Below, piece by piece: positions 7,701 to 15,869 of a DNA stretch of 64,000 nt. The DNA is from Nonomuraea polychroma (GTDB lineage Bacteria > Actinomycetota > Actinomycetes > Streptosporangiales > Streptosporangiaceae), in the NCBI RefSeq assembly GCF_004011505.1, contig NZ_SAUN01000001.1, positions 2,976,001-3,040,000 of the forward strand, in the 5' to 3' direction. The notes under the pieces are model-generated. The model did no database searches, was not told the DNA's origin, and saw only the letters and a list, made by a program, of their open reading frames with translations. The position numbers and the translations under genes were made by a program. Every line of letters starts with the position of its first letter. Positions within the stretch are counted from its first letter, which is position 1.

Positions 7701-9098
7701 TCAGATGTCAATGCTGTGCCACTCGAGTTCGCCGCGCTCGGCGAGGAACTGCTCGGCCGGCGGCCAGCCCAACGGCAGCGGCATCGGGAACGTGGTCTGG
7801 ATCCTGGCCAGGTCCCGGTGCGCGCGAGCCAGGCTGGCGAAGTCACGCGGATAGGCACGCGCATCGACCCCGGTGAAAACGCCGATCTTGCGGGCGCGAG
7901 CCAGCACCTCCTGCCACTCCTCGATCGGCACCAGACCGATGGACTCCACTCCATGGGAGAACAGCAGGAGCCTGATCTCGTCGAACGGATCGACGCGGTC
8001 GAGATAGGTCTGGAGCCCCGCGCGTGAGGGCTCGGCGTTGAAGACCATCCAATAGGGCACCGATCCGCTGCGAAGCGTCCACCATGGCTCCAGCAGCAGA
8101 AAACATTCAGTGAGCAGCCGATCGCCCGGCAGTCCGCGACGCTGATACCAGGACCGGTACAGGTCGGCGACCACGGGGCTCAGCGCCTCGGGTTCGGGGA
8201 AGCGCATGCGGACCAGCCGCCACTGGTTCCGCTCGGCCAGTTCGGTCAGGTCGGTGAGCAACTCGGGCTCGAATCCCCATTCCGCCTCTGGGCTGTCCCC
8301 GTCCGTCGGCGGGTAGTCCCAGGTTCGACGGGGGGAGCCGTAGCGGCCGAGATAGTCGGCGACCCGGGGACCGCCCTGCTCGTACTCCTCCTGGCCGGCG
8401 CCGCCCAGCGCGCCGTGCTGGAAGACGTAGCGGTCGGACACCGAGGTGGTGGGCCAGCGCAGCGCGCAGTCGACGACGACCAGTGTCGCGCCGGGAGCGA
8501 GGGACGCTTCCAGGAAGCGTCGATAGGCCTCGGCCAGGCGTCGCCATTTGACGCGAAAGTACGTCATCCCCGCGATCATCAGGCGATCCTGGTTGGCATC
8601 ATGCATGTGATGCAGCACCAGGTCGGGGTTGGCCTTGACGAGTGCCTCCCCCGCGGTCTGGGTACGGCGCAGGTCTTCCCGCGGATCATCCGGATGCGCA
8701 CCGTGGCGACGTACCGGCAGCAGCAGCGTCTGGGGCAGCCAGGGCGCGTTCAGTGCGGCGGCCAGGTGGATGAGGGCGCCGTTGGACGACCCGATGAAGG
8801 CCACCGGGTAGCGGCGCTGCGGGTAGTGCCCGGTCACCCAATGCGCCAGCGCCTCGGAGCGGATGTCGCCGATGCGGTGCGCGGGCACGGCTTCGGCCCA
8901 GCCGCCCAGCGCGTACGCCTTCTCCTGGAGCGTTCGCGGCAACCGGTTGACCGCGCCGAGCACGGTGCCCAGCGCGGGCTCCAGGGCTGCGGGAGCCTGG
9001 CCGATGAGCGGCACGTCGCGGCCGTGCAGGAAGCGGGAGAGCGCGCGCAGCATGCCGGTCGCCGAGTCGAACGAGGCCACTGCCCTGGCGGGCTTCAC
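7701..9098 (-). CDS. Conserved hypothetical protein, possible alpha/beta-hydrolase fold
   Basis: Protein of 465 residues that I cannot assign. The GTG at 9098 is chosen because GGAGGT lies six bases upstream; in-frame codons extend to 9278 without another good ribosome site. Near residue 100, VAFIGSSNGALIHLAAAL resembles a nucleophile elbow (G-S-S-N-G). Later Asp and His residues such as HMHDAN could complete a triad, but the rest is not typical. There is no signal peptide and no transmembrane helix. It is rich in Arg and Trp and contains LLLEPWWTLRSGSVPYWMVF. Neighbours give no clue. Confidence 0.7.
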   Translation of the reverse strand: MKPARAVASFDSATGMLRALSRFLHGRDVPLIGQAPAALEPALGTVLGAVNRLPRTLQEKAYALGGWAEAVPAHRIGDIRSEALAHWVTGHYPQRRYPVAFIGSSNGALIHLAAALNAPWLPQTLLLPVRRHGAHPDDPREDLRRTQTAGEALVKANPDLVLHHMHDANQDRLMIAGMTYFRVKWRRLAEAYRRFLEASLAPGATLVVVDCALRWPTTSVSDRYVFQHGALGGAGQEEYEQGGPRVADYLGRYGSPRRTWDYPPTDGDSPEAEWGFEPELLTDLTELAERNQWRLVRMRFPEPEALSPVVADLYRSWYQRRGLPGDRLLTECFLLLEPWWTLRSGSVPYWMVFNAEPSRAGLQTYLDRVDPFDEIRLLLFSHGVESIGLVPIEEWQEVLARARKIGVFTGVDARAYPRDFASLARAHRDLARIQTTFPMPLPLGWPPAEQFLAERGELEWHSIDI

Positions 9099-9553
9099 GA
9101 GCCGACCTCCGTCAGGAATCGGGCGACCACGCGGGCCCCGCCATGGTCGTGTCCAGGACGGTAGGTGCGCGCGGATCGTATGGGCACCGCTCTGCCTCTC
9201 TCCATCGCGTTCAAGGGTGTGATCGTGCCTACCCGGAGTGCGATCGCACGAACATCCTGCGCGACGGTTACCGTCCAAGCGGCTGGTCGCAGGGCCTATG
9301 GCCGGTCCCGCGCCGGATTCGGATCGTCAGCACGCCCGGCGAGAGCCGCGTGGCCGGCCCGCGGGGCCGCGGCCAGGCCGCCTTCGCCGAGCATGATCAC
9401 TGCCGTGGCCAGCCGAGTAGGTCATCGGTGAGCGCGACCATCGCCGGCGCACGCCCCTGGAGCAGCATCCCGGCTGTGATCAGGTGCTTGCGCCCATGTG
9501 GTCGGAGGCGACGCCGGTCGGTCTCGTCGAGATCCCCGACACCTGGTGACGGC
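9099..9553. other. 455-base gap with a 12-bp palindrome and a possible gene remnant
   Basis: GTGCGATCGCAC at 9238-9249 is a perfect palindrome. On the minus strand, 9397-9549 reads without stops as a plausible C-terminal tail (RKHLITAGMLLQGRAP followed by MVALTDDLLGW). It has no start of its own and runs up into the TetR gene in another frame. I treat it as a possible remnant, not a gene. Confidence 0.3.
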
Positions 9554-10147
9554 TCACCCGCTGCCGGACGCGGGCTGGGCGGCCGCGATGACGCCTTTCA
9601 CGACCTGGTCGACGCGCGCGGCGGCCTGGTCCGGATCCGGCTGACCGGAGTCGAGCCAGGCGATCACGGCCTCGATCGTCAACGTGGGGATCAGCTGGGA
9701 GGCCCACTCCAGCCAGGGGCCCGCGGGAACGCGCTTGGCCAGGTTGCGCCGGGCGATCTCGGCCGAGGCCGTCGTGATGGAGTCGATCAGCTCGCGGAAC
9801 TCCGGCTCCCGCGCCGTGTGATGGAACAACAGCCGGAAGGCGTCCGGATCGGCTGCCGCGGCACGGAGCAGCGACGGGATGGAGGTCTCGTCGAAGTCGT
9901 CCTCGCCCACGGTCTCGACCAGCCGCTGACACGCGCGATCCAGCACGGCGCGGTAGAGGTCGGCCTTGGAGTCGAAGTGCCGATAGAGCAGCGCCCGTGT
10001 CAGGCTCGCCTCCCTGGCGACGTCGTCGAGGCTCGTGGCGGCATAACCGGAGCGGGCGAAGGCGTGCGTGGCCGCATCGAGAATCTGCTCCCGCCGCTCC
10101 GTCCTGCGCAGCCGGCGCACCGGTGCCTGCCCGCTGGTCGTCGTCAT
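9554..10147 (-). CDS. TetR family transcriptional regulator
   Basis: Regulator of 197 residues. The N-terminal helix-turn-helix runs through RREQILDAATHAFARSGYAA and ALLYRHFDSKADLYRAVL. The ATG at 10147 is preferred to an upstream in-frame ATG at 10171 because GAGAGGA lies just before it. It is divergent from the P450 gene with an AT-rich 86-base spacer that probably holds the promoters and operator. The ligand is unknown. Confidence 0.9.
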   Translation of the reverse strand: MTTTSGQAPVRRLRRTERREQILDAATHAFARSGYAATSLDDVAREASLTRALLYRHFDSKADLYRAVLDRACQRLVETVGEDDFDETSIPSLLRAAAADPDAFRLLFHHTAREPEFRELIDSITTASAEIARRNLAKRVPAGPWLEWASQLIPTLTIEAVIAWLDSGQPDPDQAAARVDQVVKGVIAAAQPASGSG

Positions 10148-10233
10148 GGCGTCCTCTCTTGTGGAATCCACAGTCTATAAGTAGCTTTATATACATGGAA
10201 GTCTACAAAGCTGCGTCTACCAAGGAGGGCGGT

Positions 10234-11424
10234 ATGACGACCGCTTTCCAACTGCCGTTCGAAAGGCCGGGACCGTTGGAGCCGGCGCCGCTCCTGCGCC
10301 GGCTGCAGGAGCAAGGGCCGATCCACCCCATTCGCACCGCCGTCGGTGATCCGGCCTGGCTGGTGACCGGATATGACCAGGTGCAGGCATTGCTGGACGA
10401 CAACCGTCTCGGCCGCGCCCACCGCACGCCCGAAACGGCGTCCCGTACGGGGAAGTCGGCTCTCTTCGGCGGGCCGCAGGGCGACTTCGACACCGAACAG
10501 GCCGATCACCGGCGGATGCGCGCGTTGCTGCAGCCGCACTTCTCCGCCGGGCGGATGCGGGCACTGCGCCCCCGGGTGGAGGCCCTGACCAGTGCGCTCC
10601 TGGACGAGCTGGCAGCCCAGGAACCGCCCGCCGACCTGCACGCGGCGCTGGCGGTGCCGCTGCCGATCGCGGTGATCTGCGAGTTGCTCGGGGTCCCGTA
10701 CGACGACCGGGCGCAGTTCCGCACGTGGACGCAGGCCGCGGCCGACGTCACCGATCAGGCACGCTCCGAGCAAGGGCTGGCCGAGCTGTTCGGTTACGGC
10801 CAGCGGCTGGTGGCTCGCAAACGGCGCGAAGGCCGTATCAACGATGGCGAAACGGATGTGATCAGCCGCCTCGCCATGACCGAAGGGGTCAGCGACGACG
10901 AGGCGGCCATGATGGGCATGTTCCTCCTCTTCGCCGGCCATGAGACCACCGTGGTCGCGATCGGCATGGGCGTGCTGTGGCTCCTCGCCCACCCTGACCA
11001 GTGGCAGGCCCTCGTCGCCGATCCGTCCAGGATCGACGTGGCCGTGGAGGAGATTCTGCGGGCCCCGGGGCTGGGCGGAGGGGGCATTCCCCGCTACGCC
11101 CGCACGGGCATGGAGATCGCGGGTGTGCCCGTACAAGAGGGAGATCTGGTGCTTCTGGACACCGGCGCGGCCAACCACGACACCGCGGCCTTCACCGATC
11201 CCTACCGGTTGGACATCGCCCGCCGGGAAACCGGGCATCTCACCTTCGGCCGCGGCGCCCGTTACTGCATCGGCGCCCCGCTGGCCCGGCTGGAGCTGAA
11301 CGTCGTGTTCTCCCAGCTCGTCGCCCGCTTCCCCATGCTGAGGCTGGCCGTAGGCGTGGCGGAGCTCACGTTCAACCCGCAGGTGCTCACCGGTGGGCTG
11401 ACCGCGCTTCCGGTGAGCTGGTGA
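10234..11424 (+). CDS. Cytochrome P450 monooxygenase
   Basis: Soluble bacterial P450 of 396 residues, normal length. The I-helix oxygen-binding motif is AGHETT, the K-helix ExxR is EEILR, and the haem loop FGRGARYCIG has the ligand Cys near residue 345. The ATG at 10234 follows AAGGAGG, an excellent ribosome site. It is divergent from a TetR gene that likely controls it. No ferredoxin or reductase gene is adjacent, so electrons must come from elsewhere. The substrate is unknown. Confidence 0.95.
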   Translation: MTTAFQLPFERPGPLEPAPLLRRLQEQGPIHPIRTAVGDPAWLVTGYDQVQALLDDNRLGRAHRTPETASRTGKSALFGGPQGDFDTEQADHRRMRALLQPHFSAGRMRALRPRVEALTSALLDELAAQEPPADLHAALAVPLPIAVICELLGVPYDDRAQFRTWTQAAADVTDQARSEQGLAELFGYGQRLVARKRREGRINDGETDVISRLAMTEGVSDDEAAMMGMFLLFAGHETTVVAIGMGVLWLLAHPDQWQALVADPSRIDVAVEEILRAPGLGGGGIPRYARTGMEIAGVPVQEGDLVLLDTGAANHDTAAFTDPYRLDIARRETGHLTFGRGARYCIGAPLARLELNVVFSQLVARFPMLRLAVGVAELTFNPQVLTGGLTALPVSW

Positions 11425-11520
11425 GCGCCGTGACGCCGGCGCCGCACCCCTTGGACCCCTCCAGACCGGTTCCGTCCAAGTAAGGGCGAACGATCACCGG
11501 GGCTGGGACCGTGCGAACTC

Positions 11521-11925
11521 GTGGACATCGTAGACGCCCGAGCGCGGCTGGAGCGGCCCCTCGTTCCCGTACGCGCCTATCGCGACGCCGCCAGGCACCT
11601 GGTGCCGCCCACTCTGGTGGTGTTCCTGCCGCTCGCCACCGCGGCGCTCCTGCCGGTGCTGAGCGGCTCGGCCGTGGTGCGCAATGACGAGCTGGAGATC
11701 TCCGGCGCCGTCTGGCAGGCGCTGGATGCGGTGGTGGGCGGGCTACACGGCCCGGCGCTGGTGGTCGTCTCGGGGGTGGCGGTGGGCGGGCTGACGTTGG
11801 CCGGCACGCCGTTCCAGGCGAGCGTGATCACGCGTGAGCGCTGCTCCTGCCCGGCCTCGTGTACGGGCCCCGGCTCGGGAGGAGTGATCTACGCGCCCTG
11901 TACGCGGGCCCCGGAACGGAGATGA
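11521..11925 (+). CDS. Hypothetical membrane protein, possibly frameshifted
   Basis: Reading from GTG 11521 gives two hydrophobic segments, HLVPPTLVVFLPLATAALLPV and HGPALVVVSGVAVGGLTLAG. The last 30 residues, from about base 11835, turn Cys- and Pro-rich and look out of frame. In the next frame a natural-looking sequence begins (LLLPGLVYGPRLG) and continues to 12044. A single-base indel near 11835-11840 would join them into one protein of about 175 residues. I do not recognise the family. Confidence 0.4.
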   Translation: MDIVDARARLERPLVPVRAYRDAARHLVPPTLVVFLPLATAALLPVLSGSAVVRNDELEISGAVWQALDAVVGGLHGPALVVVSGVAVGGLTLAGTPFQASVITRERCSCPASCTGPGSGGVIYAPCTRAPERR

Positions 11926-12044
11926 TCGCGCCGGTCGACGGGTACGAGCCGGCCCGGCTGCTCACGTGCGCCGACCACACCTGTCGCGACACCCGCTTCC
12001 ACTTCGCCGAGATGGCCACGACGCCCCTCAATCTCACTCCCTGA
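11841..12044 (+). pseudogene. Out-of-frame continuation of the preceding hypothetical gene
   Basis: Open frame after a TGA at 11835, with no ribosome site. It reads LLLPGLVYGPRLG, then EMIAPVDGYEPARLLTC and a Cys/His-containing end (DHTCRDTRFHF). Composition is that of coding sequence and it begins where the upstream frame turns unnatural. It could also be an independent short gene from GTG 11859. Confidence 0.35.
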
Positions 12045-12110
12045 CACACTGCCCCCGGTCAGAACCCGCCCGCCGATTCGTGACAACCCGTCGGGGTAGC
12101 GGAGTCCCTC

Positions 12111-14039
12111 GTGAGCAGGAATGTGACGGAGAAGCTGATCGCCGCCCATCTGGCCAGTGGCGAGATGCGGCCGGGTGAGGAGATCGGGCTGCGGATCGAC
12201 CAGGCTCTGATCCAGGACGCCACCGGCACGATGGTGATGCTCGAACTCGAGGCCCTCGCCCTCGACCGGGTACGCACCGAGGTGGCCGTCCAGTACGTCG
12301 ATCACAACCTGCTGCAGACCGACGAGCGCAACATGGCCGATCACGTGTTCCTCCGCTCGGCCTGCCGCCGGTTCGGCATCTGGCACTCGCGCGCGGGCAA
12401 CGGGGTGTCCCATCCCACCCACATGCAGCATTTCGGCGTGCCGGGCAAGACGCTGGCCGGGTCCGACTCGCACACCTGCGCGGCCGGCTCGCTCGGCATG
12501 CTCGCCATCGGCGTCGGCGGCCTGGAGGTGGCCATGGCCATGGCGGGGGAGCCGCTGTTCGTCACGATGCCCGAAGTCTGGGGCGTACGGCTCACCGGTG
12601 CGCTGCCGCCCTGGGTGAGCGCCAAGGACGTGATCCTGGAGATGTTGCGCCGCCACGGCGTACGAGGCGGCGTGCACCGGATCATCGAATACCACGGTCC
12701 CGCGCTCGCCACGCTCACCGCGATGGACCGCCACGTGATCGCCAACATGGGCGCGGAACTGGGCGCCACCACCACGGTCTTCCCCTCCGACGAGCGCGTG
12801 CTGGAGTTCCTGCGGTCGCAGGGACGGGCCGGCGACTTCACCGAACTCCTGCCCGACCCCGGCGCCACGTACGACCTGCACGACGAGATCGACCTGTCCA
12901 CGCTCGAGCCGCTGATCGCCCGTCCCGGCTCGCCAGGAGACGTCATCCCGGTACGGCAGGCCGCGGGCGAGCCGGTCCACCAGGTCGTCGTGGGTTCCTC
13001 GGCCAACCCCGGCCTGCGCGACTTCGCGGTCGTGGCCGAGACCCTGCGCGGCCGCCAGGTGCACCCCCAGGTGTCCCTGGACGTGAACCCCACCTCCCGG
13101 CAGATCCTCACCGACCTCACCAAGATGGGCGCGATCACGGCGCTCATCGAGGTCGGGGCCCGCATCCACCAGACCGGCTGCCTGGGCTGCATCGGCATGG
13201 GCCAGGCCCCCGCCGTCGGCCGCAACAGCCTGCGGACCTTCCCCCGCAACTTCCCCGGCCGCTCGGGCACCCGGGACGACTCGGTCTGGCTCTGCTCACC
13301 CGAGACCGCCGCCGCCGCGGCGCTCACCGGCGCCATCACCGACCCACGCGACCTCGGCCTCGACCATCCGCGGGTGCACCTGCCCGCGACGGCCAGCGCG
13401 GGCACGGCCCTCCTCGAACCGCCCCTGCCCGTCGATCAAGCGCGCGAGGTGGAGCTCAGCAAGGCCCCGAGCATCGGCTCGCTGCCCGAGCTGGACCCGC
13501 TGCCGGACTCCCTCACCCTCCCGGTCGTGCTCAAGGTCGGCGACGACATCTCCACCGACGAGATCATGCCGGCGGGCGCCCGGGCGCTGCCGTACCGCAG
13601 CAACATCGCGGCGCTGGCCGACTTCGCCTTCACCCAGATCGACGAGGACTACCCGCGACGGGCCCGCGACGCGGGCCCGCACGCCATCGTCGCCGGCCGC
13701 AACTACGGCCAGGGCTCCTCCCGCGAGCACGCCGCGATCGTGCCCCGCTACCTGGGGCTCCGCGTCGTCATCGCCAAGTCCTTCGCCCGCATCCACTGGC
13801 AGAACCTGGCCAACTTCGGCGTGTTGCCCCTGGAGTTCACCGACGAATCCGGCTACGACACGATCGGTGGCGAACTGCGTCTGGAAGGCCTGCGCCAGGC
13901 GATCGAAAACGGCACAGAGCTGACCGTGAACGGCATGGCCGTCAGACATCGTCTCTCCCCCCGCCAGCGGGCCATGGTCCTGGCCGGCGGCTGGATCCCG
14001 CTGTTCCGACGGTCTCCCGCCCGTTCACCGTTCTCGTGA
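12111..14039 (+). CDS. Aconitate hydratase, short (about 640-residue) type
   Basis: Cytoplasmic [4Fe-4S] hydro-lyase of 642 residues interconverting citrate and isocitrate. The three cluster ligands are visible: Cys123 in GSDSHTC and Cys357/Cys360 in TGCLGCIG. The C-terminal swivel domain (about 455-630) has VGDDISTDEIMPAG and the substrate-binding loop NYGQGSSREHAA. It is shorter than the roughly 900-residue AcnA usual for actinomycetes, so it is probably a second aconitase. A related hydratase acting on another tricarboxylate cannot be excluded. The GTG at 12111 has a weak GGAG upstream. No TCA genes are adjacent. Confidence 0.88.
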   Translation: MSRNVTEKLIAAHLASGEMRPGEEIGLRIDQALIQDATGTMVMLELEALALDRVRTEVAVQYVDHNLLQTDERNMADHVFLRSACRRFGIWHSRAGNGVSHPTHMQHFGVPGKTLAGSDSHTCAAGSLGMLAIGVGGLEVAMAMAGEPLFVTMPEVWGVRLTGALPPWVSAKDVILEMLRRHGVRGGVHRIIEYHGPALATLTAMDRHVIANMGAELGATTTVFPSDERVLEFLRSQGRAGDFTELLPDPGATYDLHDEIDLSTLEPLIARPGSPGDVIPVRQAAGEPVHQVVVGSSANPGLRDFAVVAETLRGRQVHPQVSLDVNPTSRQILTDLTKMGAITALIEVGARIHQTGCLGCIGMGQAPAVGRNSLRTFPRNFPGRSGTRDDSVWLCSPETAAAAALTGAITDPRDLGLDHPRVHLPATASAGTALLEPPLPVDQAREVELSKAPSIGSLPELDPLPDSLTLPVVLKVGDDISTDEIMPAGARALPYRSNIAALADFAFTQIDEDYPRRARDAGPHAIVAGRNYGQGSSREHAAIVPRYLGLRVVIAKSFARIHWQNLANFGVLPLEFTDESGYDTIGGELRLEGLRQAIENGTELTVNGMAVRHRLSPRQRAMVLAGGWIPLFRRSPARSPFS

Positions 14040-14046
14040 CGGCCGC

Positions 14047-14346
14047 TCAGAGGTGGACGCGGATGGGCAGCGATTTCCACGCCCGCAGGATGTTGTTGTG
14101 GTGGCGTGGGGGCGTCCCGGCCAGTTCGAACCGCGTGACCCGGCGGGCGAGCGCGGCCGGCACCGCTTCGGCTTCCAGCCGGGCGACGTGCCGGCCGACG
14201 CAATGGTGCAGGCCCATGCCGAAGCCGACGTGCCCGTACGGGTCGCGGGACAGGTCGAAGGAGTCCGGGTCGGCCCAGCGGCGCGGGTCGCGGCTGGCGG
14301 CGCCGAGGAACATGAGGCCGTGCACGGTGGTGCCGACGCCGGACAC
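14047..14346 (-). pseudogene. Truncated cytochrome P450 (C-terminal third only)
   Basis: Reads as the last 99 residues of a P450: LMFLGAASRDPRRWADPDSF, then haem loop FGMGLHHCVGRHVARLEAE with the ligand Cys, ending in LPIRVHL. The sequence before about 14346 in this frame does not look like P450, and the NDH-2 gene starts at 14410 on the other strand. The I-helix, K-helix and N-terminus are missing. It is a gene fragment, probably cut when the neighbouring DNA was joined here. Confidence 0.8.
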
Positions 14347-14409
14347 GGGGTGGGCTTGCCGGCGCCATATGGGGCAGGGGAGCAGGGAGCACCTGGAGAG
14401 GAGATCGCC

Positions 14410-15777
14410 GTGTCCGGAACCGCACGCCGCCAGCACGTGGTCATCGTGGGAGCGGGGTTCGCCGGTTTTCATGCCGCCCGCACTCTGGCGCGCCTGGCCA
14501 GAGGCGCCGTCGACATCACCCTGGTCAGTCAGGCCGACTACTTCCTGTACCTGCCGCTTCTTCCCGAGGTGGCCTCGGGGATCCTCGATGCGCGGCGGGT
14601 CACCGTGCCGCTGGCGCAACGTTGTCCCGGTGTCCGGCATGTGCTGGGCGAGGTGCACGAGATCGACCTCGGCCGCCGGACCTTGGCATACCTCGATCCG
14701 GAGAACTCCCGGCACAGCATGACCTACGACCGGCTGGTGGTCACGGTCGGCAGCGTCAACAAACTCCTGCCCATCCCCGGGGTCGCCGAGCACGCGCACG
14801 GCTTCCGCAGTGTGGCCGAGGCCCTCTATCTGCGCGATCACCTGCTGCGCCAGATCGAGCTGGCCGACGCGACCGGCGATGCCCGCGAGCGGGATGCGCG
14901 CTGCACGTTCGTGGTCGTGGGCGCGGGATACACCGGAACCGAGGTGGCCGCCCACGGCCAGTTGTACACCCGCCAAGCCGCCCGGCTCCGGCCTGGCCTG
15001 CGCGACCAGCGCATCCGCTGGCTGCTGGTCGACATGGCGCCGCGTGTCCTGCCCGAACTGGATCCGCGCCTGTCGGACCGCGCGGGGCGGGTATTCGCCC
15101 GGAGAGGTGTGGAGGTCCGTACCGAGACCACCGTGGAGGCGGCCACGCCGGAGGGGGTGCAGCTGTCCGACGGCGAGTTCGTCCCCACCCAGTCGCTGAT
15201 CTGGTGCGTCGGTGTCCGTCCCGACCCGCTCATCGACGGCCTCGGCCTCCCCACCACGAAGGGGCGGCTCAATGTCGACGAATACCTCGGCGTGCCGGGC
15301 CATCCGGAACTGTTCGCGTGCGGTGACGCCGCCGCCGTGCCCGACCTGACCCGGCCGGGGGAGATCACCGCCATGACGGCCCAGCACGCCCAGCGGCAGG
15401 GCAAGCTCGTGGCGCACAACATCGCCGCGTCCTACGGCCACGGCGAGCGCAGGCCGTACCGGCATCATGATCTCGGGTTCGTCGTCGACCTCGGCGGCGC
15501 CAAGGCCGCGGCCAACCCGTTCGGGGTGCCGCTGTCCGGGATGCTGGCCAAGGCCGTGACCCGCGGCTACCACGTGCTCGCCATCCCCGGAGGCCGGACC
15601 CGCATCGTCGCGGAGTGGCTGCTCGATGCCGTGCTGCCGCGCCAGATGGTCCAGCTGGGGCTGGTGCGCGGCTCGGCGGTGCCGCTGACCGCGGACGCGC
15701 AGCGGGGACTGGTCGACCGGGGGATCCGCTCGCCACGGGAGAAGGCGGAAGCCGGTCAGGCGCCGAAGCAGCGCTGA
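14410..15777 (+). CDS. ndh: Type II NADH dehydrogenase (NDH-2)
   Basis: Peripheral membrane FAD enzyme of 455 residues that passes electrons from NADH to quinone without pumping protons. The FAD-binding fold is at the N-terminus (HVVIVGAGFAGFHAARTL), the NAD-binding fold is near residue 170 (CTFVVVGAGYTGTEVAA), and the second FAD contact is LFACGDAAAV near 300. The GTG at 14410 has GGAGAGGAG upstream. Actinomycetes often carry several paralogues. It stands alone, ending 92 bases before the polysaccharide lyase. Confidence 0.9.
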   Translation: MSGTARRQHVVIVGAGFAGFHAARTLARLARGAVDITLVSQADYFLYLPLLPEVASGILDARRVTVPLAQRCPGVRHVLGEVHEIDLGRRTLAYLDPENSRHSMTYDRLVVTVGSVNKLLPIPGVAEHAHGFRSVAEALYLRDHLLRQIELADATGDARERDARCTFVVVGAGYTGTEVAAHGQLYTRQAARLRPGLRDQRIRWLLVDMAPRVLPELDPRLSDRAGRVFARRGVEVRTETTVEAATPEGVQLSDGEFVPTQSLIWCVGVRPDPLIDGLGLPTTKGRLNVDEYLGVPGHPELFACGDAAAVPDLTRPGEITAMTAQHAQRQGKLVAHNIAASYGHGERRPYRHHDLGFVVDLGGAKAAANPFGVPLSGMLAKAVTRGYHVLAIPGGRTRIVAEWLLDAVLPRQMVQLGLVRGSAVPLTADAQRGLVDRGIRSPREKAEAGQAPKQR

Positions 15778-15807
15778 GCGGACGCCAACAAACAGAAGAA
15801 GAGTCTT

Positions 15808-15841
15808 GGCAAGCGCTTTCCCAGCCGTGTAAAACGTTTCG
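15808..15841. promoter_or_regulatory. Two LacI-family-type operators before the lyase
   Basis: Site A, 15808-15821, is GG-c-AAGCGCTT-t-CC, palindromic except for one base pair. Site B, 15830-15841, reads CGAAACGTTTTA on the minus strand, one base from the 12-mer at 52378-52389 and close to the site at 44888. Both lie 30-60 bases upstream of the lyase start, where a repressor would block transcription. Confidence 0.65.
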
Positions 15842-15869
15842 ATACGATCACTTGGCTAGGAGCACGCCC

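Noticed and set aside
9397-9549. Minus-strand C-terminal-looking tail downstream of the TetR gene
   Set aside because: It reads plausibly but has no start, and upstream it continues as a shadow of the TetR gene; listed only as a gap remark.
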